Notes under the pieces: generated by a model
The model's database searches: none
Told to the model about the DNA's origin: nothing
What the model saw: only the letters and a program-made list of their open reading frames with translations
Made by a program: the position numbers and the translations under genes
DNA from: Bos javanicus
Taxonomy: Eukaryota > Chordata > Mammalia > Artiodactyla > Bovidae
DNA: 64,000 bases
Direction of reading: 5' to 3'
NCBI RefSeq assembly: GCF_032452875.1
Contig: NC_083880.1
Location: 58,230,829 to 58,294,828, forward strand
In this document: one piece after another, positions 34,734 to 46,231 of the stretch
Position numbering within the stretch: the first letter of the stretch is position 1
How the letters are laid out: every line of letters begins with the position of its first letter

Positions 34734-34958
34734 GTGTGCATGCGTGCTAAGTTGCTTCAGTCATGTCCAATTCTTTGCAACTCTATGAACTGTAGCCTGC
34801 CAGTCTCTTCTGCCCATGGGGATTCTCCAGGTGAGAATACTGGAGTGGGTTGCTGTGCCCTCCTCCAGCAGATCTTTCCTACCAGGGACTGAACCCGTGT
34901 CTCCTGCATCTCCTGCACTGCAGCTGGATCTTTTACCTCTGAGCTACTGGGGAAGACC
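34734..34958 (-). mobile_element. Bov-tA SINE
   Basis: A full Bov-tA on the minus strand. The target duplication is aggatggaatct at 34722-34733 and agaatggaatct at 34959-34970. Confidence 0.95.
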
Positions 34959-35059
34959 AGAATGGAATCTACCTGCACATAAATTCCTATCGGTCAGTTG
35001 TGAAGGGTTTAGACCCAGCTTCAATCACTGTGCACACACATAAATGAAACAGGGTGTGC

Positions 35060-35240
35060 ATTTAAGTTTACTATATGCCCAGTACTAGATGTTAAAAATA
35101 CAATTTTATTTTCTATTCTCAAGTGCCCTATGAAAAGGGCACAACTATTATTTTCATTATGCAAATGAGGAAACCCAGACTTTTCACAGTAATTTGTCCA
35201 AGATCAAATAATTTTCAAAGGCAGAGTGAGGCCCCAAATC
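35060..35240 (+). repeat. MIR SINE remnant
   Basis: 'actattattttcattatgcaa', 'tgaggaaacccagac', 'taatttgtccaagatcaaa' follow MIR order. Confidence 0.6.
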
Positions 35241-36430
35241 GCTTGTTTCCTGAATGTGGGCCCTGAACCACTTGGTACTGACCTCTCCTGAGAAGAGGTC
35301 AGAAGTCTGGTCACACTTTAGTATCCTTGAGTCTGAGAGGACATCATGGAGCACAGGACATCATGACTCAGGGCCATGATGACGTCAATGGCTTTCTGTA
35401 CCAGACGGCGGGCTTCACAGCCCGTGATCAACGAGTGTGTTCATTTCTGGGATTATTGATAAGTGTCTGTTTTCCCCACTAACATGTTCACTCATGGATA
35501 CAGGGAATACGTCTGCCCCATTCACCGTGGTATCTGCTGACACAAACAGAACTTTCCAAAAGTGAACCCCAAACCTGAAGTTACAACAGCAAATATGTCA
35601 AAATGCAGAGGTTGGTTTTCAGTCAAGCTGCATCATACATGGGCAACTCTAAGTAGCAGTATCAGGGTGAAAAGTAGCAGGGACTTTTAAGCGAAGTAAC
35701 GAAGTGTAATAATTTACTGGAGCGACCTTGTGCTGGCCACCTAGGAATGAAATCAGACTGTAAGTAAGAAAATCGTGCCTGGTTGCCTGGTTGAAGTTCC
35801 AAGGCTGGACCACGAGGGGGCAGCACTTGAGAGATGATGCTCACAGGCCTGCCTTTGCTTTCTTCCCTGGGGGCTTTGCAATCACACTCTTTAATTTGGC
35901 TGATTTTCTTCTGTCTGAGAACAGCTAACACCAGAATTCTTAGAATTAGTCCTCACTGCAGGAAGGTGAGGGAGGGAGAGTTGGTGTTCAGCTAGAAATA
36001 GTCCCGGAAGGCTACCTGGAAAAAGTGGATCCTGGTCTGGATAGATCAAGGCCTCTGGCACCACATCTCAGCAATTCAATTCAGTAGGGTGGCCATACAC
36101 TGTCCGTGGTGAAGCAGCCAAGACAGGGGCCTCAGATGGAGCCCGCAGGAAGAGTACAGTTTATCTGGGGAGCCAAAAGGATGCTCTCATAACTATAATG
36201 TAAGACAGAAGTTGGCAACAAAGAAAAAGTTCAGATTTATCCTGACTAATGGGACCTGGAGAAGCATCAAGAAAAGGTGGCATTGGAGTTGAACCTTGAG
36301 GAAGGGGTGGCATTGATCAGGATGACTTATGGGTCTTATCTTGAGCTTTCTCCACTTGCATTAAAGGAACCATTTACAACATGGGGAGTGTGTTTGTGTG
36401 TGTGAGTGCACATGAGCCTCACAGAGCAGT
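35241..36430. other. unassigned unique sequence
   Basis: No repeat or gene recognised. Small frames only. Confidence 0.3.
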
Positions 36431-36439
36431 TAAGAATGA

Positions 36440-36620
36440 AAATTTTACTATTGAGCAAATTCGAGTTCAAGTCTTGGCTTGGTCATTTACTAACCTGTGT
36501 CACCCTGAAACTACTTAATCTTTTTGAGTTTACATTTTCTCTCCTACAATGTGGGCATAATGCGTGTGCTTGCCTCATGGTTGTTCTGTAGATTAATTAT
36601 ATAAGCAGTAAAAAAATTCA
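36440..36620 (+). repeat. MIR SINE remnant
   Basis: 'aattcgagttcaagtcttgg', 'tcatttactaacctgtgtc', 'caatgtgggcataatgcg', 'ttgttctgtagattaatta' follow the full MIR order. Confidence 0.65.
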
Positions 36621-36689
36621 TATCTGGGGACTGAGATTTCAAATCATTTAAAACCTGGGAAGAGAGAGAGAGACAAAGGAATAATTTAT

Positions 36690-36930
36690 TTATTTACAGA
36701 TGTTTTAAAGCATCTACAATGTACCAGGCACTATGCCAGGCCCTTGATATATAACAGACTGAAAAAAATAAATATTCTTGCCCTCTTGGAGCCAGTGTGA
36801 AAGCACAGTAAACAAAACAACTCAATCTATGGCAGGCCAGTTGGCCATAAGTTTTACAGGGGAATCGATCATGGGGGAGGGTAGAAAGTACCAGTTTGCA
36901 AGGGGAGAGTCTTATATATAGTTTGCTCAA
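36690..36930 (+). repeat. ancient repeat, same kind as 31025
   Basis: 'catctacaatgtaccaggcac' and 'ttgccctcttggagccag' match the left end of the long old repeat seen elsewhere in the window. Confidence 0.35.
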
Positions 36931-37089
36931 AGAAGTTGCCCGGGGGCTTGCTTTGGCAGGGTCGTGGAGGTGGTAAGAAATGAATATTTAAGAAATTTTG
37001 TTACCAATAAAGAAATAGAGGTTTAAATATGTTTGGTAAAATTTTTAAAGGCAAACAATAGTCAGATTTCTAAAGTCCAAGAGGAAAAG

Positions 37090-37147
37090 GTCTGTGCTTA
37101 GTCACTCAGTCGTGTCTGATTTTTTGCTATCCCATGGAATGTAAGGA
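37090..37147 (-). mobile_element. Bov-tA/Bov-A fragment
   Basis: About 55 bp: 'tgcttagtcactcagtcgtg' then 'tatcccatggaatgtaa'. Only the tail end of a SINE monomer remains. Confidence 0.7.
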
Positions 37148-37515
37148 GAACAAGAAAACCTCATCTGATGAATTCAGCAAAACTCAAGAAAGGAAAAAAA
37201 TGTGGTAAACACAAAACAAAATTAGATGGCAAATATATATTATCAAACAAGCCGAGATACAAAGACTCAGGTTTGGTTTGAAATGCAAAAACCAACTATA
37301 AACTCTTTTATAAAAATTTTAAAATATGCATATCTTTAATTGCTAATGAAGTGCAGATGTCCAAGTGCTAATTTGATATTCTCATTTCTTTTTTGTTTAG
37401 TTGCTTCACTATTTTTATTGAGATAGTTGTCCTTTTTTTTTTTACTGACCTGTAAGAGATCTGTGACTATTGAGATGTTGCAATTTGGACTGCAAATTTG
37501 TCGTTTGACTTTTAA
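37148..37515. other. AT-rich unassigned sequence
   Basis: A- and T-rich, possibly old L1, but no diagnostic text was found. Confidence 0.25.
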
Positions 37516-38120
37516 TTCTTTATTTTCTTGGGCTCCAAAATCACTGCAGCTGGTGACTGCAGCCACGAAATTAAAAGACGCTTGCTCCTTGGAAGAAAAG
37601 CTATGACAAACCTAGACAGCATATTAAAAAGCAGAGACATTACTTTGCTGGTAAAGGTCCATCTAGTTAAAGCTATCGTTTTTCCAGTAGTCATATATGA
37701 TGTGAGAGTTGGACCATAAAGAAGGCTGAGCACCGAAGAATTGATGCTTTTGAACTGTGGTGTTGGAGAAGACTCTTGAGAGTCCCTTGGACTGCAAGGA
37801 GATCCAACCAGTCCCTCCTAAAGGAAATCAGTCCTGAATATTCTCTGGAAGGACTGATGCTGAAGCTGAAGCTCCAATACTTTGGCCACCTGATGTGAAG
37901 AGCCAACTCATTAGAAAAGCCCCTGATGCTGGGAAAGATGCTGAAAGTAAGAGGAGAAGGGGATGACAGAGGATGAGATGGTTGGATGGCATCACTGACT
38001 CAATGGCCATGAGTTTGAGCAAGCTCCGAGATTTGGTGATGGACAGGGAGGCCTGGCATGTTGCAGTCCATGGGGTTGCAAAGAGTCGGACATGACTGAG
38101 TGACTGAACTAAACTGATAG
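37516..38120 (+). mobile_element. BovB LINE, 5'-truncated (C-terminal RT end and 3' UTR)
   Basis: Starts at 'ttttcttgggctccaaaatc' (FLGSKIT region) and runs to 'ctgaactaaactgatag'. The short frame at 37528-37719 matches the BovB C-terminal text but is stopped by a one-base loss at 'atatatgatgtgag' (the MYGCES codons). Confidence 0.88.
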
Positions 38121-38149
38121 TGATTTTTAAATTAAACTAAGAGTCGGAC

Positions 38150-38427
38150 CGAAGAAGGCAATGGCACCCCACTCCAGTACTCTCGCCTGGAAAATCCCAT
38201 GGGTGGAGGAGCCTGGTGGGCTGCAGTCCATGGGGTTACTAAGAGTCGGACATGACTGAGTGATTTCACTTTCACTTTTCACTTTCATGCATTGGAGAAG
38301 GAAATGGCAACCCACTCCAGTGTTCTTGCCAGGAGAATCCCAGGGATGGGGGAGCCTGGTGGGCTGCCGTCTATGGGGTCGCACAGAGTCGGACACTACT
38401 GAAGCGACTTAGCAGCAGCAGTAGCAG
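38150..38427 (+). mobile_element. Bov-A2 SINE nested in an older Bov-A2
   Basis: A complete two-monomer Bov-A2. The duplication taagagtcggac at 38138-38149 and taagagtcagac at 38428-38439 shows that it landed in the first-monomer end of another Bov-A2. Confidence 0.9.
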
Positions 38428-38612
38428 TAAGAGTCAGACACGACTCAGCGACTTCACTTTCACTTTTCACTTTCATGCATTGCAGAAGGAAATGGCAACC
38501 CACTCCAGTGTTCTTGCCTGGAGAATCCCAGGGACAGGGGAGCCTGGTGGGCTGCCATCTATGGGGTCGCACTGAGTCAGACACGACTGAAGGGACTTAG
38601 CAGCAGCAGCAA
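38428..38612 (+). mobile_element. older Bov-A2, right part
   Basis: Remaining linker and second monomer of the host Bov-A2, ending in a CAG tail at about 38600-38612. Its first monomer is missing. Confidence 0.85.
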
Positions 38613-38707
38613 ATGTCATATAATTATTTTGGTTTTATGTATACAATTTTTGTCAAGAATGTATCAATGCATCATTTTGTAGTTTCAAGCTTTTGCATCA
38701 TCGTTAA

Positions 38708-38925
38708 TGGGATTCCCTGGTGGCTCATAAAGAACCTGCCTGCCAATGCAGAAGACTCAGGTTTGATCCCTGGGTCAAGAAGATCCCCTGGAGAAGGAAA
38801 TGGCAACCCACTCCAGCATTCTTGCCTGGGAAATCCCATGGACAGAGAAGCCTGGTGGGCTACAGTCCATGGGGTCACAAAGATTCTGTTAGGACTTAGT
38901 GAGTAAACAACAACAACAGCAACAT
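38708..38925 (+). mobile_element. Bov-tA SINE
   Basis: A complete Bov-tA from 'gggattccctggtggctc' to an AAC-type tail ('aaacaacaacaacagcaac'). No clear target duplication was seen. Confidence 0.92.
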
Positions 38926-39079
38926 TGGATTGTAGAAGTACCTGAACTTCCTCATAGTAGTCTGAGGGTTTGTTTTTTTAACATGATAACCTTTGATCCA
39001 TCCGGGATTTATTTTTGAATAAAGAGAAAGATAATTCAGATTTATCGCCTAGACATATACTTCAAACAAAACGATCCTC

Positions 39080-39450
39080 AAAGTTTAGTGGTAAAGATGT
39101 GAACCAGGATATACTGGGCAGCACATAGGGAAAACCAAGGCTAGGGTGGAAATATTCATATCAGATGAGGTAGGACTGAAGGCCAAAGGCAGTAAATAGG
39201 AAAAAAGAGAAGTAGTTTGTACTGATAAAATCTGTAATCCATCAAGAAGACATAACAGGAATGAACCTTAATCCACCACCTGGGCACAGGCTCCTAGTAC
39301 AAGATCTTTACAAAACCACGGTTACAGCGGCAGATTTCAGCATTCCCCTCTCGTGATTAGACAGACCACCTGGACCAAAAGGCAGATAAAGAATTGGAGC
39401 AACACAGTTAACAGGCTTGGCTTATTATTTATTAATACAACTTGGTTCCA
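39080..39450 (+). mobile_element. L1 ORF2 relic (endonuclease end)
   Basis: Old L1 ORF2 text in order: 'atatcagatgaggtaggactg', 'ccatcaagaagacataacag', 'tttcagcattcccctctcgtg', 'gcaacacagttaacaggc'. Frames are broken. Confidence 0.6.
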
Positions 39451-40079
39451 TCGGCCCATGGAGCACTCTCAGTGCTTAGTCATGGACTTGGCTTCTTGGT
39501 GGAGCTCTTGGCTTCGATGTGTAAAAACCCGGGCTCCAACAGGTTTTTTTGTGTTTTTTGTTTTTAAGCAAGGAAGAAAAGTGTGAGCCCACATCCCAGG
39601 AGTCTGGGAAAGGTGGGCTATTTCAAAGACCAGGGTAGGAGCCTCCTGTTCCCACCCAGTGGGAAAGGGGAAGAAACTTTTTTTCTTTCCGTGGAATAAA
39701 AGTCCCACCCTTTACTCATATTTGGGCTAACTGATGTCAGATGACTGCCCTCAAATCCAGAAAGTTTTGCCAGGAGAGCACACAGATTGGTGTAAGCCTG
39801 GAACCTCGAGCAAGAGGGATGGGTTCATCCTGATGTTGGAGACCACTCATAGCTTACTCTCCAGCTGGGAGGGGTCAGCTTCCTTACTGACTGCAGTGCA
39901 GAGGGAGCAACATCAGCCTTATGGTGGGAGGAGGAAGGGGAGAAGGATTCGAGTAGGAGTCAACAGAGTCCGTTACTCTGGCCAAGAAGAAAAGGTTAAC
40001 AACTTCCAGAAAGGAGATAGTCTACTAGCCACATTCTCTGACGATAATGTTTTATCATATTTGTAAGAAAACTAGTCTT
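39451..40079. other. unassigned sequence
   Basis: No repeat or gene recognised. A 110-codon plus frame at 39734-40066 shows no family resemblance. Confidence 0.3.
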
Positions 40080-40625
40080 TTCTCCTTTTTAAAACAATAA
40101 CAGTGTCTCTTGCATACCATAAGGTGCACAAAAGTTAAGTATACACCTTAATTTTTACGCATGTAAAACCATGGAGAACCTTCTAAAGATTCCTCCGCAC
40201 TGCTTGTGGTCAGTGTGCTAAGGCGCTCCTGTCATGTCCGACTCTCTGCAACCCTATGGACCCTCCAGGTTCCTCTGTCCATGGGATTCTCCAGGCAAGA
40301 ACACTGGAGAGGATCTTCCCACCCAGGGACAGAACCCATGACTCTTACATCTCCCGCATTGGCAGGCGGGTTCTTTACCACTAGCGCCACCTGGGAAGCC
40401 CCCCTTTCCAGAGGCTTTTCTAACCACTATTCTAACTCCAGTCACATAGGTTAGGTTTGTCTGTTTTGAATCTTATACAAATGTAATGATATAGAATATA
40501 GTCTTCTGTGTCTGCTTCTTTTGTTCAAAGTGTTTTTGACATTCATGCATACTGCTGTGTATATCAGTCTCATTCATTGCTGTGCAGTATTTCTTTGTGT
40601 GAACTTACTACCATGTAACGATCCT
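40080..40625 (-). mobile_element. old L1 3' UTR relic, split by Bov-tA
   Basis: Minus-strand L1 3' UTR text: 'cataccataaggtgcac', then after the SINE 'ctgtgtctgcttcttttgttc', 'gacattcatgcatactgctg', 'attcattgctgtgcagtat'. Confidence 0.55.
40206..40400 (-). mobile_element. Bov-tA SINE
   Basis: Minus-strand Bov-tA with deletions in the body. The head is 'tagcgccacctgggaagcc'. No clear target duplication. Confidence 0.9.
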
Positions 40626-40627
40626 TG

Positions 40628-40842
40628 CCCTGTATGTGCTCAGCCTCTGAGTCATATCCAACTCTCTGCAACCCCATGGACTGCAGCCTGCTACGCTCCT
40701 CCATCCATGGGATTTTTCAGGCAAGAATACTAGAGTGGGTTGCCATTTCCTCTTCCAGAAGATCTTCCTAACCCAGGAATTGAACCCATGTCTCTTATGT
40801 CTCCTGCACTGGCAGGTGGGTTCTTCACCACTAGCGCCACCA
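40628..40842 (-). mobile_element. Bov-tA SINE
   Basis: Minus-strand Bov-tA running into 'ccactagcgccac', where the last head bases are missing, next to the BovB below. Confidence 0.9.
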
Positions 40843-40853
40843 TCCTTTTCCTT

Positions 40854-41956
40854 CAATTCAGTTCAATCACTCAGTCGTGTCCGACTCTTTGCGACCCCAT
40901 GAATCGCAGCACGCCAGGCCTCCTTGTCCATCACCAGCTCCCGCAGTTCACTCACAATCACGTCCATCGAGTCAGTGATGCCATCCAGCCATCTCATCCT
41001 CTGTCGTCCCCTTCTCCTCCTGCCCCCAATCCCTCCCAGCATCAGAGTCTTTTCCAATGAGTCAACTCTTCACATGAGGTGGCCAAAGTACTGGAGTTTC
41101 AGCTTTAGCATCATTCCCTCCAAAGAAATCCCAGGGCTGATCTCCTTCAGAATGGACTGGTTGGATCTCCTTGCAGTCCAAGGGACTCTCAAGAGTCTTC
41201 TCCAACACCACAGTTCAAAAGCATCAATTCTTCGGTGCTCAGCTTTCTTCACAGTCCAACTCTCACATCCATACATGACCACTGGAAAAACCATAGCCTT
41301 AACTAGTCGGACCTTTGTTGGCAAAGTAATGTCTCTGCTTTTGAATATGCTATCTAGGTTGGTCATAACTTTCCTTCCAAGGAGTAAACGTCTTTTAATT
41401 TCATGGCTGCAGTCACCATCTGCAGTGATTTTGGAGCCCAGAAAAATAAAGTCTGACACTGTTTCCCCTGTTTCCCCATCTATTTCCCAGGAAGTGATGG
41501 GATCAGATGCCATGATCTTAGTTTTCTGAATGTTGAGCTTTAAGCCAACTTTTTCACTCTCCACTTTCACTTTCATCAAGAGGCTTTTGAGTTCCTCTTC
41601 ACTTTCTGCCATAAGGGTGGTGTCATCTGCATATCTGAGGTTACTGATATTTCTCCCACAATCTTGATTCCAGTTTGTGCTTCTTCCAGCCCAGCATTTC
41701 TCATGATGTACTCTGCATAGAAGTTAAATAAGCTGGGTGACAATATACAGCCTTGACGTACTCCTTTTCCTATTTGGAACCAGTCTGTTGTTCCATGACC
41801 AGTTCTAACTGTTGCTTCCTGACCTGCATACAGGTTTCTCAAGAGGCAGGTCAGGTACTCTGGTATTCCCATCTCTTGCAGAATTTTCCACAGTTTATTG
41901 TGATCTACACAGTCAAAGGCTTTGGCATAGTCAATAAAGCAGAAATAGATATTTTT
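40854..41956 (-). pseudogene. BovB LINE, 1.1 kb, broken reverse transcriptase
   Basis: A 5'-truncated BovB on the minus strand. The first frame (41576-41998, entering from flanking sequence) carries RT motif A, read as FIDYAKAFDCVDH, and then the GVRQGCILSP block. The second frame (41070-41612) carries the region after YADD (AESEEEL, FLGSKIT, MYGCESW, WTARRS) and reaches FGHLM. A one-base deletion around 41656-41662, just upstream of the YADD codons, separates them, so no single RT can be made. The endonuclease is absent. Flanks ttttcctt at 40846-40853 and 41953-41960 may be the target duplication, although part of the right copy could be BovB itself. Confidence 0.9.
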
Positions 41957-41999
41957 CCTTACTGATAGATAATTTCCCTGGGAAGGTTTAAAGCACACT

Positions 42000-42545
42000 C
42001 TTCTAAATAGTTTTCAGATCAAGGAGGAAATGAAAACTTAAATGTTAGTTCTTTTAGACATTATTATATTGAAGCAATCCCTCGGATGTAGCCAAGGCTG
42101 TGTTCAGAGGGAAATCCATAGCCTAAACTATTTTTATTATTAAAAAAAAAGAATTAGTGGATATAAATGAACTAATAATTTAAATGATATAAAAAGGAAA
42201 CAGTATGAACAAATCAGAAAACAAAAAGTTATTAAAGCCTAAAGTCGATAAATGGTTTATTTCAAAAGATTAATAACATAGACACCACCTCATAAACCTG
42301 TATCTTAAAAAGAGTAAAACAAATATTTGCAACATAAAAATAGAGAAAGGATATAGGATCACAGATTTTTTAAATTAGAAGAGAATATATTAAAATTACA
42401 AGAGGATATTTAAGAGTTGAGGGAAACAATAAGATGACTTTCTTGAGTAATACCAGTGTGTAAAATTGACACAGGAAGACTTTAAAAGAAACAACCACAG
42501 AAAAAATTTAAGAGACACAGAAGATATTTAAAAGTTTATAAAAAA
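42000..42545 (+). mobile_element. L1 ORF2 relic
   Basis: L1 ORF2 order is seen: 'aaggctgtgttcagagggaaatcc' type block near 42098, 'aaatggtttatttcaaaagatt', and later 'ataggatcacag'. It is heavily decayed. It overlaps in content the relic at 31840 and could continue the one at 39080. Confidence 0.55.
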
Positions 42546-42959
42546 TCAATAACTAAAAAATAAATGACTTTGACTTTATGTGAGTTCAAGATCATCTTCA
42601 GAGAAGTGGAAATTCCATTTCAACCTTATCAGATGATGAAAAAGAGCAAAATCTCGTCAGTTAATTTTATGAGGCTGGAAAACTCTGGGCTCCCAACTTT
42701 GACATTGGCTCACAAACAGAACCACACTGGGCAAAGGAGGACCACTTGGCACTGGGCTCTGGCATAGGCATCACCACTTGGAAATATGGGCTCAGATTGG
42801 CAGGATCTGGTTTTTCAAAGAAGGCCAAGAATTGAATGTTTGTGTGTAATTTTCCAATTTTTCTGTGCTGGCGACCAAAGCATTTTTTAAAAAAACATGC
42901 TACATGGACTAAATCAAATTTGCTGACTGGATTTGACTACTATTTTGCAACCTTTATTA
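42546..42959. other. unassigned sequence
   Basis: No clear repeat. The 42860-42950 part resembles the end of a hAT-type element ('tgctggcgaccaaagcatt'), but weakly. Confidence 0.25.
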
Positions 42960-42971
42960 AAATGGAGTTGA

Positions 42972-43239
42972 GGGGACTTCCCTGGTGGTCCAATGGTTAA
43001 GACTCTATACTTCCAATGCAGGGGGTGTGGGTTCAATCCCTGGTTTGGGAATTAAGATCCCACATGCCTTGGGCCAACTTAGGCCTTGTGCCACAATTAC
43101 TGAGCCTGAGAGCCTCAATTAGAGAGAAGTTTACACATTGCAGCAAAAGACCCCACAAGGTTCAACAAAGATCCTGTGTGCTGCAAGCAAGACCCGATGC
43201 AGCCAAAAGAAATAAATAAACATATATATGCATAAACAC
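42972..43239 (+). mobile_element. CHR-type tRNA-Glu SINE (long form)
   Basis: From 'ggggacttccctggtggtcc' to 'agccaaaagaaataaataaa'. The exact target duplication aaaatggagttg lies at 42960-42971 and 43240-43251. Confidence 0.93.
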
Positions 43240-43254
43240 AAAATGGAGTTGGAC

Positions 43255-44112
43255 CCATGATCTGAAATAAGGAACCAAAGAAGGAAGGACATCTTCTTGA
43301 ACCTAGAGACTTTTATACAGAGTGAAGTAAGTCAGAAAGAGAAAAACAAATGATGTATATTAATGCATATATATGGAATCTAGAAAGATGGAACTGATGA
43401 ACCTATATGCAGGGCAACAATGGAGACGCAGACATAGGGAACAGATGTGTGGATACAGTAGGGGAAGGAAAGGGTGGGACAAAATGAGAGAGTAGCATGG
43501 AAACATGTACATTGCCATATGTAAAATAGACAGCCAGTAGTAATTTGCTGTATGATGAAGGGAGCTCAAACCCAGTGCTCTGTGACAAGCTGGAGAGGTG
43601 GGATGGAGCGGGGGGTGGGAAAGAGGTTCAAGAGAGAGGGGACATATGTACACCTATGGCTGATTCATGTAGATGTATGGCAGAAGACAACATGATATTG
43701 TAAAACAATTATCTGCCAATTCAGTTCAGTTCAGTTCAGTCGCTCAGTCGTGTCTGACTCTTTGTGACCCCCATGAATCGCAGCACGCCAAGCCTCCCTG
43801 TCCATCACCAACTCCTGCAGTTCACTCAGACTCACATCCATCGAGTCAGTGATGCCATCCAGCCATCTCATCCTCTGTCGTCCCCTTCTCCTCCTGCCCC
43901 CAATCCCTCCCAGCATCAGAGTCTTTTCCAATGAGTCAACTCTTCACATGAGGTGGCCAAAGTACTGGAGCTTCAGCTTCAGCATCATTCCTTCCAAAGA
44001 AATCCCAGGGCTGATCTCCTTCAGAATGGACTGGTTGGATCTCCTTGCAGTCCAAGGGACTCTCAAGAGTCTTCTCCAATACCAATTAAAGATACATAAA
44101 TCATTAAAAAAA
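43255..44112 (+). mobile_element. ruminant-type L1 3' UTR, split by BovB
   Basis: L1 3' UTR text includes 'gagtgaagtaagtcagaaag', 'atatatggaatctagaaag', 'tggctgattcatgtagatg' and 'gatattgtaaaacaatta'. The end ('ccaattaaagatac') lies after the BovB insertion. Confidence 0.8.
43722..44081 (-). mobile_element. BovB LINE 3' end in an L1 tail
   Basis: 360 bp of the BovB 3' end with the repeated 'cagttcagttcagt' terminus. It is flanked by ccaatt at 43716-43721 and 44082-44087. Confidence 0.9.
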
Positions 44113-45470
44113 AGTCTAATTCTGCACTATTAGTAGGAATATAATGTGAGCCACATTTGTAATTTAAAATTTTCTAGTAAAAAGTTAGAAACATGCTAAA
44201 AAAGAAACAGAAGAAATTCATTTTAAAATATATTTTATGTAGTATATCAAAATATTATTTCAACATGTGATAATACAAAATTATTGATGAGCTGTTTTAC
44301 ATTATTTTTGTATTAATAGATTGTTTTAAATATTTGAAATCTAGTGTGTATGTTTTACATCTTCAGTACATTTCAATTTAGCCACTGTTTTCATCAGAAA
44401 TACTTGATTTGTATATAGATTTTGCAAAGCTTACAGTTGGAAAAGTAGACATTGCCTACATCCAGATTGTTCCAAACACAGAAAAGTTTTCCAGTAATTG
44501 AATTGTGCACAAAAAAATAATTTTCCTTTAATAGTTGCATCTTCACTGACAAGATTGGTGCATCTTTTTTAGAAATGATTTGACTCTGAAGTAAAAGTGT
44601 ATTAACTTTAAAACTAGCTTAAATTCATGAACTCTTGTGCTAAACTCAGTATTATTAACATTGACAGCAATTGAGGCATCTTATAATTTGAAAAGAAACT
44701 CTAAATTTATCATCAACAAATCATTCTTCAAATTTTTAAAATAGTTTTTGTGGTCAATTTATATAACATTGTCAACTGCAATTAAAATCTTCTGCATATT
44801 GAATCATGTTGGAAAAAATGTGAAAGTCATATTATTGATTTGTATTACGAAAAGTTTAAATTTCAATATGAATTCTCCTACCTGTCTAGCTAGGTCATAG
44901 TAAGCTTTTCTTTTCTTTGGAGCTTCAAATTTAGGTCTTTCATCTGGTGTGTAATAATAATGAGAAAACTTTAAATCAAACCAGCATTTTTTGTCTTTGA
45001 TTAAGGAAAATATGGCAAGTATAACTTTTGTGTCAAATAAATCTTGAATTGGAATTAACACTACAGCAAATCTGTAAAAACTCTTTTCATGATTCAACTA
45101 ATGGGCAAAGAAAATAAGATCATTAAATTCATTGTCTTCTACTCTCAGGAGTTCTATAAATTGATGATGATTCATACCATTTGTACATAAATACTAAATG
45201 GTTTTAACTGTTGTATTCATGACACTATTCAGAGACTGCGCCAGAAAAATGGAATGCAAATATTTTATATGTATCATAGAGTGGAACAAAACTTCCAGGA
45301 AGCATCAGCCTCTTGTTTTAAAATCCCAGTATGATTGAGCTAACGTAGATGAAGTATCATCTGTCGTCATAGGAACTAATCTTCTCATTTCTAGCTGAAA
45401 TTCTTCTTTGACAGATGTAGAAGATTCAAAATTATCTATGCCATGAGTTCTATTTTTTAAATTATGATAT
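44110..45470 (-). pseudogene. hAT-like (Charlie-type) transposon fossil
   Basis: The block at 44110-44400 reads like the end of a hAT-type element ('ataatgtgagccacatttgtaatttaaa' type text). Minus-strand frames further right look like pieces of a transposase. About 45440-45300 gives VKEEFQLEMRRLVPMTTDDT, where MTTDD sits at the place of the TTDGAP-like catalytic box. About 45230-45100 gives SVMNTTVKTI, then NGMNHHQFIELLRVEDNEFNDLIFF, which has the hAT order V-K-I, LNHRQF-like, then an acidic D-L-I/L-F block. About 45097-44804 continues as a 97-codon frame with no further motif I can place. Stops interrupt all frames. No terminal inverted repeats were confirmed, so the family is tentative. Confidence 0.4.
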
Positions 45471-45737
45471 ACCTTTTTAGCAGAGAAGGCAATGGAAGCC
45501 CACTCCAGTACTCTTGCCTGGAAAATCCCATGGGCGGAGGAGCCTGGTAGGCTGCAGTCCATGGGGGAAGAGTCAGACACGACTGAGTGACTGCACTCTC
45601 ACTTTTCACTTTCATGCATTGGAGAAGGAAATGGCAAGCCACTCCAGTGTTCTTGCCTGGAGAATCCCAGGGACGGGGGAGCCTGGTGGGCTGCCATCTA
45701 TGAAGTCATATGGAATCGGACATGACTGAAGTGACTT

Positions 45738-45776
<39 letters not shown>

Positions 45777-45978
45777 CCTTTTTAGAGCAGTTTTAAGTTC
45801 ATAGAAAAATTGAGGGGAAGGTACAGAGAAGTCCCATACACTCCTGCCACTCCAAATTCCCCTATTATGCATAGCGGTGCATTTTGTTACAATTTGTGAG
45901 CTGACACTGACCCCTCATAGTCATCCAAGTCTGGAATTACAGTACAGTCCACTCTCTGGATTTGGACGAACGTGTGAT
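45471..45978 (-). mobile_element. old L1 3' UTR, split by Bov-A2
   Basis: After the SINE: 'agcagttttaagttcatag', 'aaattgaggggaaggtacag', 'cattttgttacaatttgtgag', 'ctctggatttggacgaacg', typical of an old L1 3' end in reverse. Confidence 0.65.
45481..45773 (+). mobile_element. Bov-A2 SINE with long (CAG)n tail
   Basis: A two-monomer Bov-A2. The tail from about 45738 to 45773 has roughly 12 CAG units. The exact target duplication atacctttttag lies at 45469-45480 and 45774-45785. Confidence 0.95.
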
Positions 45979-46231
45979 GGAGAAGGGAGAAGGGAATGGC
46001 AAACCACTTCAGTATTCTTGCCTTGAGAACCCCATGAACACTATGAAAAGGCAAAATGATAGGATTATGAAAGAGAAACTCCCCAGGTCAGTAGGTGCCC
46101 AATATGCTACTGGAGATCAGTGGAGAAATAACTCCAGAAAGAATGAAGAGATGGAGCCAAAGCAAAAAGAATACCCAGTGTGGATGTGACTGGTGATAGA
46201 AGTAACATCTGATGCTGTAAAGAGCAATACT

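Noticed and set aside
45738..45773. CAG repeat as a coding polyglutamine or polyalanine tract
   Set aside because: It is the tail of a Bov-A2 SINE with a target duplication directly after it.
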